Under the pieces are notes generated by a model that was given only the letters and a program-made list of their open reading frames with translations, was not told the DNA's origin and did not search any database. A stretch of DNA of 64,000 nucleotides from positions 1 through 64,000 of the forward strand of contig JAADGS010000073.1 in the NCBI GenBank assembly GCA_013152275.1, written 5' to 3'. Below, one piece after another: positions 43,090 through 52,107 of the stretch. This DNA is from Actinomycetota bacterium. Its GTDB lineage: Bacteria > Actinomycetota > Acidimicrobiia > Spongiisociales > UBA4744. Position 1 is the first letter of the stretch. Each line of letters begins with the position of its first letter. A program made the position numbers and the translations under genes.

Positions 43090-43548
43090 TTACAGGTGCT
43101 CCAGGGCGGTGTCGTAGTCGGCGATGTCCCGAGTGATGCCAAGGCCGGCGGAGGCAACGATCTCTCGAACGATCCCATCGGCATCGAGAACGTAGGTGGT
43201 GCGAGTGGCACACCCGAGATTCTCGTCGAAGCATCCATATGCGTTCGCCACGGCACCGTGTGGCCAGAAATCCGAGAGGATGGGGAACGTGTAGCCCTGC
43301 TCGTCCGCCCAGTGTTTATGGACATGGCGGGTGTCGCAGGTGATGGCCACGACGTTGGCGTCGACCTCGTTGAAGTCGACAAGATGGTCCCGGATGGCAC
43401 ACAGCTCGGCTTCGCAGTTCCCTGTGAAGGGGAAAGGGATGAACACGATGAGGGTCTTGCGGCCCCGCAGTGACTCCAAGGTGACCTCGTTGTTGTCCTG
43501 ATCCTCGAGGGCGAATGATGGCGCGGGTTGGCCGATGGTTGCCGACAC
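43090..43548 (-). CDS. Peroxiredoxin, AhpE-like
   Basis: Thioredoxin-fold peroxidase of 152 aa. The peroxidatic Cys45 is in PFTGNCEAELC (TxxC), with a second Cys50 close by. PxxxTGxC is split from the usual family spacing but the N-terminal APSFALEDQDNNEVTL and the core VVAITCDTRHVHKHWADEQ are typical. Other Cys in AYGCFDENLGCAT could act as resolving partners. AhpE-like proteins reduce hydroperoxides using mycothiol/mycoredoxin in actinobacteria. GTG/ATG usage: it starts at ATG 43548 with GGAGG upstream. Confidence 0.88.
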   Translation of the reverse strand: MSATIGQPAPSFALEDQDNNEVTLESLRGRKTLIVFIPFPFTGNCEAELCAIRDHLVDFNEVDANVVAITCDTRHVHKHWADEQGYTFPILSDFWPHGAVANAYGCFDENLGCATRTTYVLDADGIVREIVASAGLGITRDIADYDTALEHL

Positions 43549-43585
43549 GGTGACCTCCTTTTTCGCGAACGCTACCCCGTTCCAG

Positions 43586-43636
43586 TGAACCCTGGGCTCA
43601 GGGGGGTCGTCACGACCCCTGCGAGCCCTGGGTTCA
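43586..43636. repeat. Dispersed hairpin repeat B, copy 3
   Basis: TGAACCCTGGGCTC at the left and GAGCCCTGGGTTCA at the right lie 36 bp apart and pair with each other; the middle GGGGTCGTCACGACCCC is itself a perfect hairpin. The last three bases form the stop codon (TGA on the minus strand) of the DUF2342-like gene. Confidence 0.88.
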
Positions 43637-44716
43637 GAGGTCTTCGGTGGGGAGCAGAACTCGAGCAGCCCATCCGACCGGATCGGTGAGTTCGGCCAGA
43701 GTCGGCAGATTTGCCGGCTGCTCCCAAAGCGTTGTCAGTGCGTCCTCGCCCCAGCGGCGAGCGACTTCGTCACAGAAACTTGCCGTACCGATCTCCTGGT
43801 TCGGCCGCACCTCGAGACCAAGCAGCGTCGTGAGGACTTCCTCGCCCTGGGCGGGCTCGGATCGGCGGCGGTTCAGCGCTTCCCGCATCCGGGCCAGGTC
43901 GGGCAGCAGCCTGGCCGCCGCCCCGTTCATCAAGTATTCGGCGTAACCGTCGATGATCGCCACGAACGCCTGGAGCGCCTCGAGGTCGGGTTGCTGTTCC
44001 GGGGTGGTGAGCAGACCGGAAAACCCGCCGGACTCGCCGACGAGCTGCTCGAACTGCTCGGGGTCCTGGAATCCCTGGAGGCGCCCTGCGAGTGCCTCGG
44101 GGTCGAGTTCGAGGCCGTCGAGATACCGCTCGACCAGTTCGAGGAAGTGAGGCCGGACCCACGATTTCGAGAAGAGCGCGGTGTGCATGATCTCGCGTAG
44201 GGCGACCCAGAGTCGCACCTGTCGGCGGTCGAGGCCGTTCTCGGTGGCAAACGCCTCAATGTTCGGAACGATGAACGAGATATCCATGGCCTCCACGCTT
44301 GGGAGACCGAGATCGAAATGGCCGAGCGTCCGTTGGCTGACAAAACCGACCATGATGCCCATCTGCAGACCCAGCAGTGCCGGACCGAGCATGGCGAGAG
44401 GACCGGGCATGGCCCCCTCTGCGAACTTGGGTGCGATCGGTTCGACCAGATACCGAAAACTCATCAGATGCGAATCTGCCCAACCGCGCCGGTCCGTTGG
44501 GATCGCGTCGGAGAACGCTCCCGGATCCAGGGGGGTCTCTCCGGTGATCTGCAGTTGGGCGAGACGGCTCAGATGCTGGTATTCCTCGGCTATTCGCGGC
44601 TCGATCGGTTCCCTGCCGCCTGCGAGGTGGCCGGTGAGCTCGGCCGCCAGCTTCCAGTTCACCGGACCCGGTTGGTTGAACAGGTCGAACAGTTGCGAGA
44701 AGAGGTCTTCGTTCAT
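43634..44716 (-). CDS. DUF2342-like zincin-fold protein with altered HExxH
   Basis: Protein of 360 aa resembling the actinobacterial DUF2342/TIGR03624-type putative hydrolases by its pattern: a helical N-terminal half, GIMVGFVSQRTLGHFDLGLP, then IEAFATENGLDRRQVRLWVALREIMHTALF, and a C-terminal helical region (quoted in parts). In this family the segment around 174-178 is often HExxH. Here it reads REIMH (Arg174), so a zinc ligand appears lost. The stop codon lies in a hairpin repeat. ATG 44716 overlaps the HtrA stop by 4 nt. An envelope-linked or F420-linked role cannot be shown. Confidence 0.72.
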   Translation of the reverse strand: MNEDLFSQLFDLFNQPGPVNWKLAAELTGHLAGGREPIEPRIAEEYQHLSRLAQLQITGETPLDPGAFSDAIPTDRRGWADSHLMSFRYLVEPIAPKFAEGAMPGPLAMLGPALLGLQMGIMVGFVSQRTLGHFDLGLPSVEAMDISFIVPNIEAFATENGLDRRQVRLWVALREIMHTALFSKSWVRPHFLELVERYLDGLELDPEALAGRLQGFQDPEQFEQLVGESGGFSGLLTTPEQQPDLEALQAFVAIIDGYAEYLMNGAAARLLPDLARMREALNRRRSEPAQGEEVLTTLLGLEVRPNQEIGTASFCDEVARRWGEDALTTLWEQPANLPTLAELTDPVGWAARVLLPTEDL

Positions 44717-45894
44717 GGCTGGTCCGGCCGCTCGCCGAGCACGGCGTCGACTTCGATCGGATTCCCGTTGTGCAGCAGTGAAAGCGTGATCGTCTGGCCG
44801 GCCCTGTGTGTGCGGAGCAGGGCGATGAGGTCGTTGACACCGATGACGCTGGTGCCGTCGATGGCGGTGATGATGTCTCCGACTTTGGTCTCCGTGTCCT
44901 GGATGCCCGTGCTTCCTTCGAACGAGACGATACGGGCGCCTTCCGGGACCTGGGCGCCTCCAATGTCCTCGAATGCCGGTTCCACCTGCACGCCGATGAA
45001 CGCATGGTGCACGACGCCGTCACGGATGAGATCGTTCGCTACCCCCTGGACGATGCTGACCGGTACCGCGAAGCCGAGACCCTCTGCGCCCACGTCACTG
45101 AGGCCGATGGCGGTCGTGATGCCGATGAGCCTACCGGTTGCGTCGAGAAGGGCGCCGCCGCTGGACCCGCGGGTGATGGGAGCGTCGGTCTGGAGGAGGC
45201 CGAAGAGTCTCTCGTTCGCGGTGACCTCCAACTCGCGATTGAAGGCGGAGATGATGCCGGAAGTCACCGATGGTCCTCCGTAGAGACCGAGCGGGTTGCC
45301 GATGGCGACTGCGAGATCACCGATGCGATAGCTGGACGGGTTCGCCAGCTGGAGCGGTGTGAGATCGGGCGCATCGATCGAGATCACCGCCAAGTCGGTC
45401 ACCGGGTCCGTACCGACGACGGTGGCCTGGTAGATGCGGCCGTCGGAGAGCACGGTCCTCACGAAACCGGCGTCTTCCACCACGTGGTTGTTGGTGAGGA
45501 TGAATCCGTTGGCCGTGTACACGACCCCTGAGCCGCTTGCGGAGGCCGGGTCGGTGCGGCCGTTGCCCTCTCCGATCTGGACCGTGACGATCGAAGGAAT
45601 CGCCCTGGCGGCGATGGTCGCCACCGCGGTCGAAGGTGAGGATGCCTGAGCCGGCGCGATCGAGGGGAGTGTCGTCGCTGTCGATGTCATGAACGTTTCC
45701 TGAGGGGGAAGGACGCCGATCGCGAAGAGGGCGGCCATGGCGATGGTCGCTCCGAGGATGCCGCCGATGATCGCCGCCGGAAGGACACCGCGCCGGCGCG
45801 CGACAAGAGTCCGGACCGGCTGCTCCGGCGGCAGGGGAGGCCGTGGTGGAGCAACCCTCGGATCTTCGTCTCGGGGGACGGTACGATCACTCAT
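44713..45894 (-). CDS. HtrA/DegP-like serine protease with PDZ domain
   Basis: Membrane-anchored protease of 393 aa: a Pro-rich cytoplasmic N-terminus, a membrane helix at about 39-61, a Ser/Thr/Ala linker, a trypsin-like domain with His137 (TNNHVVED), Asp167 (TDLAVISID) and Ser245 (TRGSSGGALLD), and a C-terminal PDZ domain (PEGARIVSFEGSTG, VGDIITAIDGT). It degrades or senses misfolded proteins outside the membrane. It starts only 14 nt from the divergent moaE start. It overlaps the downstream DUF2342-like gene, so both are translated together. Confidence 0.93.
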   Translation of the reverse strand: MSDRTVPRDEDPRVAPPRPPLPPEQPVRTLVARRRGVLPAAIIGGILGATIAMAALFAIGVLPPQETFMTSTATTLPSIAPAQASSPSTAVATIAARAIPSIVTVQIGEGNGRTDPASASGSGVVYTANGFILTNNHVVEDAGFVRTVLSDGRIYQATVVGTDPVTDLAVISIDAPDLTPLQLANPSSYRIGDLAVAIGNPLGLYGGPSVTSGIISAFNRELEVTANERLFGLLQTDAPITRGSSGGALLDATGRLIGITTAIGLSDVGAEGLGFAVPVSIVQGVANDLIRDGVVHHAFIGVQVEPAFEDIGGAQVPEGARIVSFEGSTGIQDTETKVGDIITAIDGTSVIGVNDLIALLRTHRAGQTITLSLLHNGNPIEVDAVLGERPDQP

Positions 45895-45908
45895 AGGAGT
45901 CTGATTGT

Positions 45909-46337
45909 ATGACCGGAGTACGCGTACGAGTGCGGGTCCTGCCCGACCCGATCGATTACGGCGAACTGATGGCCTTTGTGTCCTCGCCCGCGGCGGGAGC
46001 CTCGGTCCTGTTCGTCGGCACCGTTCGGGACCACTCCGAGGGGAAGACGGGCGTCACGCATCTCGAATACGAAGCGTACGCCGAACGGGTCGAGGATGCG
46101 ATCGCGACGATCGTCGGGGAGGCCGGGGACCGCTGGGATGTGCTCGGAGTCGCGGTCGACCACCGCACAGGTGCCGTCGATCTCATGGAGGCGTCGGTGG
46201 CGGTCGCCGTTTCTTCGGCTCATCGGGATCAGGCCTTCGAGGCTGCCCGATACATCATCGACGAGCTGAAGGTCCGGGCTCCGATCTGGAAGAAGGAGTT
46301 CTGGGACGGCGGGGCCGAGTGGGCGCGCGGATCCTGA
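45909..46337 (+). CDS. moaE: Molybdopterin synthase catalytic subunit
   Basis: Protein of 142 aa carrying out sulfur insertion into precursor Z with MoaD during molybdenum cofactor synthesis. Family marks are GASVLFVGTVRDHSEGK, LEYEAYAERVED, VDHRTGAVDL and PIWKKEFW with the catalytic Lys residues. No moaD or other Moco genes are in the window. AGGAG within the htrA coding start serves as its ribosome site, since the intergenic gap is 14 nt. It is divergent from htrA and followed by purD. Confidence 0.93.
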   Translation: MTGVRVRVRVLPDPIDYGELMAFVSSPAAGASVLFVGTVRDHSEGKTGVTHLEYEAYAERVEDAIATIVGEAGDRWDVLGVAVDHRTGAVDLMEASVAVAVSSAHRDQAFEAARYIIDELKVRAPIWKKEFWDGGAEWARGS

Positions 46338-46389
46338 GCGCCGGTGGCAGGCAGGCGGCCGAGCAGCGAGCCGGTATGCTCTTGTCCCG

Positions 46390-47640
46390 ATGAATGTGCT
46401 CCTCCTCGGCAAAGGCGGCCGTGAACACGCCATCGGATGGAAGCTGTCCCGGAGTCCTCGTCTGCGGCGGCTGATCTCACTTCCCGGAAACCCTGGTCTC
46501 GCTCGACTCGGGGAGGTGAAGACCGGCGTCGACCCTTCCGATCCGGCGGCGGTGACGGCGTTTGCCCGATCGGCGAAGGTCGACCTCGTCGTCGTCGGGC
46601 CGGAAGCACCGCTGGCCGCAGGGGTCGCCGACGCTCTCAGAGCAGCCGGCGTCGCGGTGTTCGGTCCGGATCGTGCCGCCGCCCGGCTGGAGACTTCGAA
46701 GTCGTTCGCGAAGGAGATCATGGCCAGGGCGGGCGTGCCGACGGGATCTTCCGAGACCTTCTCCGAGGACCGGGGAGCGTTGGCGCATCTCGAGCGGATC
46801 GACGGTCCGTTCGTCGTAAAGGCCGATGGTCTGGCGGCCGGCAAGGGTGTCCTGGTGACCGAAGATATCGCCGAGGCCCGGCACTGGGTCCGGGCGTGTT
46901 TCGATGGACGGTTCGGTGATGCCGGCTCGACCGTCGTGATCGAGGAGTACCTGCCGGGCGACGAGATCAGCGTGTTCGGGCTCACCGACGGTACCGACGT
47001 GATCGGGTTGCGTCCCGCCCGCGACTACAAGCGCCTCCGAGAAGGCGACGCCGGCCCGAACACAGGAGGAATGGGCTCCTTCACTCCTGTCGAAGGATTC
47101 GACGACGCCTGGGTGCAGAGCATCGTCGAGAGCATCATCAAACCGGTTCTCGGGACTCTGTCGGAGGACGGCATCGAGTATGTCGGATTCATCTATGCGG
47201 GGATCGTCTTGACTCCCGAGGGACCGAAGGTGCTCGAATTCAACTGCCGGTTGGGAGATCCGGAGACCCAGGCCATCCTGCCGACCCTCGACGGCGACCT
47301 GCTCGAGCTCATCGGCTCGTGCATCGACGGCACCGCCGGCAACGTTGCACCGCGCTGGAATGACCTGGCTGCCGTGAACGTCGTTCTGGCGGCCGCCGGG
47401 TATCCGGAGGCTCCCGTTGGCGGAGATCAGATCACCGGTCTCGATTCCGAACAGGACGACACCCTCGTCTTTCACGCCGGTACGCGTGAGGACGACGGCA
47501 GGCTCGTCACTGCCGGAGGCCGGGTGCTGAGCGTGATCGGACTTGGAGCGGACGTGGCGTCGGCCCGTGCCCGAGCGTACGATCGGGTCGCGACGATCGG
47601 TTTCGACGGTTGCCGGTATCGAAAGGACATTGCTGGATGA
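46390..47640 (+). CDS. purD: Phosphoribosylamine-glycine ligase
   Basis: GAR synthetase, second step of IMP synthesis, 416 aa ATP-grasp enzyme. Motifs: LLGKGGREHAIGWKL at the N-terminus, VGPEAPLAAG, KADGLAAGKGVLV, GDEISVFGLTDG, GPNTGGMGSF and EFNCRLGDPETQ. It starts at ATG 46390 with TATGCT 9 nt before, giving a nearly leaderless message. It overlaps purE by 4 nt. It heads the run purD-E-C-S-Q-L-F-M. Confidence 0.96.
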   Translation: MNVLLLGKGGREHAIGWKLSRSPRLRRLISLPGNPGLARLGEVKTGVDPSDPAAVTAFARSAKVDLVVVGPEAPLAAGVADALRAAGVAVFGPDRAAARLETSKSFAKEIMARAGVPTGSSETFSEDRGALAHLERIDGPFVVKADGLAAGKGVLVTEDIAEARHWVRACFDGRFGDAGSTVVIEEYLPGDEISVFGLTDGTDVIGLRPARDYKRLREGDAGPNTGGMGSFTPVEGFDDAWVQSIVESIIKPVLGTLSEDGIEYVGFIYAGIVLTPEGPKVLEFNCRLGDPETQAILPTLDGDLLELIGSCIDGTAGNVAPRWNDLAAVNVVLAAAGYPEAPVGGDQITGLDSEQDDTLVFHAGTREDDGRLVTAGGRVLSVIGLGADVASARARAYDRVATIGFDGCRYRKDIAG

Positions 47641-48110
47641 GAAGTGTTTCCGTGCTCATGGGGTCCGAGAAGGATCTGCCGGTGATGGAGAAGGCCGCCG
47701 AAGTCCTCGAGCGCTTCGGTGTGCCGTATGACCTGCTGGTGATGTCCGCGCACAAGAGCCTCGATCGGGTGCTGGCGCACGCCGGCCAGGCACGAGCCGG
47801 CGGCATCGGGGTGATCATCGCCGGGGCCGGCAAGGCCGCGCATCTCGCCGGGGTGGTGGCCGCGCGAACGACGCTCCCGGTCGTCGGTGTCCCGCTGAGC
47901 GCCTCTCTCGACGGGCTTGACGCATTGTTGGCGACCGTGCAGATGCCGACCGGAGTGCCGGTGGCCACGGTGGGCATCGACGGGGCGGCGAACGCCGCGC
48001 TCCTCGCGATTTCGATCCTTGCGCTCGACGATTCCGCCCTCGCGGAACGTCTCGTGTCGTACCGTGAAACCCTGGCTTCAGAGTCCTTCAAGGAGATTCA
48101 CATCCAATAG
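47637..48110 (+). CDS. purE: N5-carboxyaminoimidazole ribonucleotide mutase (PurE)
   Basis: Protein of 157 aa. It has the PurE core GAGKAAHLAGVVAARTTLPVVGVP and VQMPTGVPVATVGIDGAANAALLA as in class I enzymes. However, the usual GSxSD loop is GSEKD (9-13) and the SAHRTP motif is SAHKSL (37-42), with Lys40 in place of Arg, a feature of class II (CO2-using) enzymes. No purK is present nearby. The ATG overlaps the purD stop (ATGA). It makes CAIR, either from N5-CAIR (class I) or directly from AIR and CO2 (class II). Confidence 0.92.
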   Translation: MRSVSVLMGSEKDLPVMEKAAEVLERFGVPYDLLVMSAHKSLDRVLAHAGQARAGGIGVIIAGAGKAAHLAGVVAARTTLPVVGVPLSASLDGLDALLATVQMPTGVPVATVGIDGAANAALLAISILALDDSALAERLVSYRETLASESFKEIHIQ

Positions 48111-48133
48111 CAGCGGTCACGGATTCGTTCTTC

Positions 48134-48139
48134 TACAAT
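48134..48139 (+). promoter_or_regulatory. -10 box of a leaderless promoter for purC
   Basis: TACAAT ends 6 nt before GTG 48146, with no ribosome-binding sequence between. It would start a leaderless message covering purC to purM, independent of purD-purE. Confidence 0.55.
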
Positions 48140-48145
48140 CGCCCC

Positions 48146-49015
48146 GTGCTGGCGCTCAAACACGTGGCCTCGGGCAAGGTTCGCGAGATCTATGAAGTCG
48201 ACGAGGAGCGATTGCTCTTCGTCGCCACCGACCGCATCTCCGCGTACGACGTCGTGCTTCCCGACATGATTCCCGACAAGGGACGGGTACTCACGGGTCT
48301 GTCCCTGTACTGGTTCGACTTCCTCGAAACGCCCAACCACTTCTTGACCACGGACCTCGGTGGGATCGGTCTCTCCGATGATGAAGTGGCGGAACTCACC
48401 GGCAGGGCAATGATCGTGCGCCGCGCCGACGTGATCCCGATGGAGTGCGTCGTGCGCGGTTACCTGTACGGGAGCTCATGGCGCGAGTACCGGGCAGGGG
48501 GAGGGCCGACCACCGAGCATCTTCCCGCCGGGCTGCAGATGGCCCAGCAACTCCCGGAGCCGCTGTTCACGCCCGCGACGAAGGCCGAGAGCGGGCACGA
48601 CGAGAACCTCACCGTCGCGGGTGCACGAACACTGGTCGGCGACGATGTCTACGAACGCCTTCGCGATGTGGCCATCGACCTGTACCGGCGTGCCGCGTCC
48701 GCGGCGGCCGAGAAAGGCGTGCTGCTCGCGGATACCAAGTTCGAGTTCGGTTTCGTCGGTGACGAGCTGCTGCTCATCGATGAAGTCTTGACCCCAGACT
48801 CATCCCGCTACTGGCCGGCCGACCAGTATGAGATCGGAGCCGTGATGCCTTCGTACGACAAACAGTACGTGCGCGATTGGCTCGACTCGACGGGCTGGGA
48901 CCACACTCCACCCGCCCCAGTGATGCCGGATGACGTCAAGGCTGCAACCCGGGCCCGTTACGTCGAGGCGTTCGAGCGGCTCACCGGGACCTCGTTCGAC
49001 GGGTATCTGCGATGA
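48146..49015 (+). CDS. purC: SAICAR synthetase (PurC)
   Basis: Phosphoribosylaminoimidazole-succinocarboxamide synthase, 289 aa. The N-terminus is ASGKVREIYEVD (the usual GKxRDxY motif with Glu), followed by ATDRISAYDVVLPD, VRGYLYGSSWREY, PLFTPATKAESGHDEN and LLIDEVLTPDSSRYW. GTG start with an overlapping -10 box. It couples with purS by 4 nt. It joins aspartate to CAIR; the following PurB step is not encoded here. Confidence 0.96.
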   Translation: MLALKHVASGKVREIYEVDEERLLFVATDRISAYDVVLPDMIPDKGRVLTGLSLYWFDFLETPNHFLTTDLGGIGLSDDEVAELTGRAMIVRRADVIPMECVVRGYLYGSSWREYRAGGGPTTEHLPAGLQMAQQLPEPLFTPATKAESGHDENLTVAGARTLVGDDVYERLRDVAIDLYRRAASAAAEKGVLLADTKFEFGFVGDELLLIDEVLTPDSSRYWPADQYEIGAVMPSYDKQYVRDWLDSTGWDHTPPAPVMPDDVKAATRARYVEAFERLTGTSFDGYLR

Positions 49016-49254
49016 AGGCCATCGTGACGATCCGGAGGCGTGAGAACATCGCCGATCCCGAGGGCAGCACCATCCGCCGCGCCCTCGGCGATCTCGGATT
49101 CGCCGATGTGCAAGCCGTTCGTGTCAACCGGACGATCGAACTGGACCTGCAGGGCCTGGATCGAGACGAGGTCATCTCGCAAGCACGCGAAATGTGCGAT
49201 CGGCTCCTCGTCAACCCGGTCATGGAAGACTTCGACATCGAGATCGTGGCTTGA
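49012..49254 (+). CDS. purS: FGAM synthase subunit PurS
   Basis: Protein of 80 aa, ferredoxin-like fold. It begins MKAIVTIRRRENIADPEG and carries GFADVQAVRVNRTIELD and the C-terminal LLVNPVMEDFDIEI, the usual PurS signature. It is the small scaffold that, as a dimer, joins PurQ and the short PurL into FGAM synthase, the arrangement of Bacillus and actinobacteria. It overlaps purC and purQ by 4 nt each. Confidence 0.96.
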   Translation: MKAIVTIRRRENIADPEGSTIRRALGDLGFADVQAVRVNRTIELDLQGLDRDEVISQAREMCDRLLVNPVMEDFDIEIVA

Positions 49255-49928
49255 ACGTCGGCATCGTCGTATTCCCCGGTACGAATTGTGAGCACGATGT
49301 CGCCCACGCGTTCGGGCTCCTCGGCGCGCAGACCGAGTTCGTGTGGCACCGAGAGACGACTCTGGATGGTTTGGACGGTGTCGTGCTGCCCGGCGGCTTC
49401 GCCCACGGCGACTATCTGCGCGCCGGTGCGATTGCACGGTTCTCGCCGGTGATGGACGCCGTGGCAGATGCCGCCGACTCCGGTGTGCCCGTCCTCGGGA
49501 TCTGCAACGGTTTCCAGGTGCTCTGCGAGGCGGGACTGCTTCCCGGGGCGCTGATCGCCAACCGGGACCTACGGTTCATCTGCCGTCCCGTTCACGTGCG
49601 GGTCGAGGCGACAGACTCGGTGCTCACCAGAGCCGCCAAGCCCGGGCAGGTGCTGCGCATACCGCTGAACTCCTATGAAGGGAACTACGTTCGTGCGGAA
49701 GAGGCGCCCAGAACCATCCTGCGCTACTGCGGTCCGGACGGGACGATAGGCGAGGCTTCCAATCCCAACGGTTCGTTCGATTCCATCGCAGGAGTCACCA
49801 ATGCCGCGGGCAACGTCGCCGGACTCATGCCGCACCCCGAGCGGGCCTTCGAAGACTTCATGACCTCCACGGACGGCCGAGTGCTCTTCGAATCATTCCT
49901 GAGCCTTGCGGAGGCGGCCCATGACTGA
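49251..49928 (+). CDS. purQ: FGAM synthase glutaminase subunit PurQ
   Basis: Class I glutamine amidotransferase of 225 aa. Nucleophile Cys85 in VLGICNGFQ and the His/Glu pair in [12 protein letters not shown] 49251 overlaps the purS stop (TTGA) and directly begins the typical [15 protein letters not shown]. It releases ammonia from glutamine for PurL. The end overlaps purL by 8 nt. The strict overlaps suggest near-equal synthesis of the three subunits. Confidence 0.96.
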   Translation: MNVGIVVFPGTNCEHDVAHAFGLLGAQTEFVWHRETTLDGLDGVVLPGGFAHGDYLRAGAIARFSPVMDAVADAADSGVPVLGICNGFQVLCEAGLLPGALIANRDLRFICRPVHVRVEATDSVLTRAAKPGQVLRIPLNSYEGNYVRAEEAPRTILRYCGPDGTIGEASNPNGSFDSIAGVTNAAGNVAGLMPHPERAFEDFMTSTDGRVLFESFLSLAEAAHD

Positions 49929-52107
49929 CCTGCATCGGCGCCTTGGCATGACCGACGAGGAGTTCGACCGGGTCACCGAGATCCTCGGGCGGCCGCCGAA
50001 CGATCCCGAACTCGCCATGTACTCGGTGATGTGGTCCGAGCATTGCTCGTACAAGTCCTCGCGGCTCCATCTGAAGGACCTGCCCACCGAGGCGCCCTGG
50101 GTGGTGGTTGGACCCGGTGAGAACGCGGGAGTGGTCGACATCGGCGACGGTTGGCTGGCGGCGTTGCGGATCGAAAGCCACAACCATCCGTCATTTGTCG
50201 AGCCGTATCAAGGTGCCGCCACCGGTGTGGGGGGGATCCTGCGCGATATCTTCACGATGGGCGCCCGGCCCGTGGGGCTGTGGAACCAGATCCGGTTCGG
50301 CGAGTTGGACGATCCACACACTCGCTATCTGCTCGGTGGTGTGGTTGCAGGCATCGCCGGGTACGGGAACGCCGTCGGTGTGCCCACACTGGGCGGGGAA
50401 GTCGAGTTCGACGACAGTTACCGGGGAAACCCGCTGGTCAATGTGATGTGTCTTGGCATCCTGCGCAAGGAGCAGCTCGTGCTTGGGACCGCAGGTCCCC
50501 CAGGGTCGATCGCGGTTCTCCTTGGAGCGGCGACCGGTCGTGACGGGATCGGGGGAGCGTCCGTGCTCGCCTCCACCGGTTTCGACGAGCAGGCGGCCGC
50601 GAAACGGCCCGCCGTACAGGTCGGTGACCCCTACGAAGAGAAGAAGCTCATCGAGGCCTGCCTCGAACTGTATGAGCGTGATCTCGTCGTCGGTGTACAG
50701 GATCTTGGTGCTGCAGGACTCAGCTGTGCTGCGAGCGAGCCTGCCGCCAGGGCGCAGGTGGGTATGGATCTCGATCTCGACGCCGTCCATCTTCGCGAAC
50801 TCGGGATGACCGCCTCCGAGCTGCTCATGTCCGAATCGCAGGAACGCATGATGGCCTTCGTGTCGCCGGACAACGTCGATGAGGTACTTGCCGTCGCCCA
50901 ACGGTGGGAGATCGAGGCCGCCGTCGTCGGGTCGGTGCGGCCGGGCGACCGATTGCGGGTCCTGCATCACGGGCGCACCGTTGTCGACATTCCTGCTTCG
51001 AGTCTCTCCGATGATGCGCCGATGCTCGATCGTCCGGTTGCGAGACCGGACTGGATGAGCGATCTGTGGGCACACGAAGATCAGGTGTCCGGCATCCCGC
51101 TGGAAGCGTGCCTCGTCGCAATGATGGGTCATCCCTCTCTCGGAGACCCGTCGTGGATCTATGAGCAGTTCGATCACATGCTCTTTCTCAACACGGTCGT
51201 CGGGCCCGGACTCGACGGTTCGCTCATTCGCGTCCGCGGGACCTCGAAAGGTCTCGCCGTCTCCACCGACGGCAACGGTCTGACCTGTCATCTCGACCCG
51301 AGGCGAGGCGCCGCTCGACTCGTCTGGGAGGGGGCGCTCAACGTCGCGGTGCTTGGTGCCCGACCGATGGCGATCGTCGACAACCTCAACTTCGGCAACC
51401 CTGAGAACCCGGCGGTGATGTGGCAGTTCACCGAGACGCTTGCCGGTCTTTCGGAGGCGTGTGAGGCGCTGGACACGCCGATCGTCGGTGGCAATGTGTC
51501 GTTCTACAACGAGACCGACGGAGTGGACATCTTTCCTACGCCGATCGTCGGCATGCTCGGGCTTGCCGATCCGATGCCTCGGGTGCGTGCGAGAGGCGTC
51601 GAGCCCGGAATGTCGATCTTCGTGTGTGGTCCGCCTCAGAGCGAGAATGTCGCCGGGACGGCTTTTCAAAAGATCGTCCTCGGCACACATGGCGGCCGTC
51701 CGATCCCGTCCGACGCGGAGGTCGGCCGGCGGTCGATCGAGACGGCGATCCGGATTGCCCATACGGTCGACGGGGCGCTCCTGCATGACGTGGCGCGCGG
51801 TGGCGCCCTCGTCGCGCTCGTAGAGCTGCTCATTCCCGCCGGAAGCGGGGCCGCGATAGGCGCGCCGTCGTACGCCGAGGCGTTTGGCGAGGACCCGCAT
51901 CGTTTCGTGTGCCTCGTACCGGAGCGGCGGGTCCAGGACGTCGTGCGCATCGCCGAAGATGTCGGATGTCGTTTCGAGATGTGGGGAATCACCTCGGTCT
52001 CGGATCACCTGGAGTTCGACGACGGATCGCGCGTGCCTCTCGATCGGTTGAGGGACGCCTGGGCGGGCGCCATCGCTGCAAGGATGACGGGGGCGGCCCA
52101 TGGGTAG
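49921..52107 (+). CDS. purL: FGAM synthase large subunit PurL (short form)
   Basis: ATP-dependent amidation of FGAR, 728 aa, the short PurL that needs PurS and PurQ. ATG 49921 is preferred over the in-frame 49906 because the family begins near [14 protein letters not shown]. Motifs: [21 protein letters not shown]-like [23 protein letters not shown] (quoted in parts), [18 protein letters not shown]-like [12 protein letters not shown] and [10 protein letters not shown]. It overlaps purF by 8 nt. Confidence 0.96.
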   Translation: MTDLHRRLGMTDEEFDRVTEILGRPPNDPELAMYSVMWSEHCSYKSSRLHLKDLPTEAPWVVVGPGENAGVVDIGDGWLAALRIESHNHPSFVEPYQGAATGVGGILRDIFTMGARPVGLWNQIRFGELDDPHTRYLLGGVVAGIAGYGNAVGVPTLGGEVEFDDSYRGNPLVNVMCLGILRKEQLVLGTAGPPGSIAVLLGAATGRDGIGGASVLASTGFDEQAAAKRPAVQVGDPYEEKKLIEACLELYERDLVVGVQDLGAAGLSCAASEPAARAQVGMDLDLDAVHLRELGMTASELLMSESQERMMAFVSPDNVDEVLAVAQRWEIEAAVVGSVRPGDRLRVLHHGRTVVDIPASSLSDDAPMLDRPVARPDWMSDLWAHEDQVSGIPLEACLVAMMGHPSLGDPSWIYEQFDHMLFLNTVVGPGLDGSLIRVRGTSKGLAVSTDGNGLTCHLDPRRGAARLVWEGALNVAVLGARPMAIVDNLNFGNPENPAVMWQFTETLAGLSEACEALDTPIVGGNVSFYNETDGVDIFPTPIVGMLGLADPMPRVRARGVEPGMSIFVCGPPQSENVAGTAFQKIVLGTHGGRPIPSDAEVGRRSIETAIRIAHTVDGALLHDVARGGALVALVELLIPAGSGAAIGAPSYAEAFGEDPHRFVCLVPERRVQDVVRIAEDVGCRFEMWGITSVSDHLEFDDGSRVPLDRLRDAWAGAIAARMTGAAHG

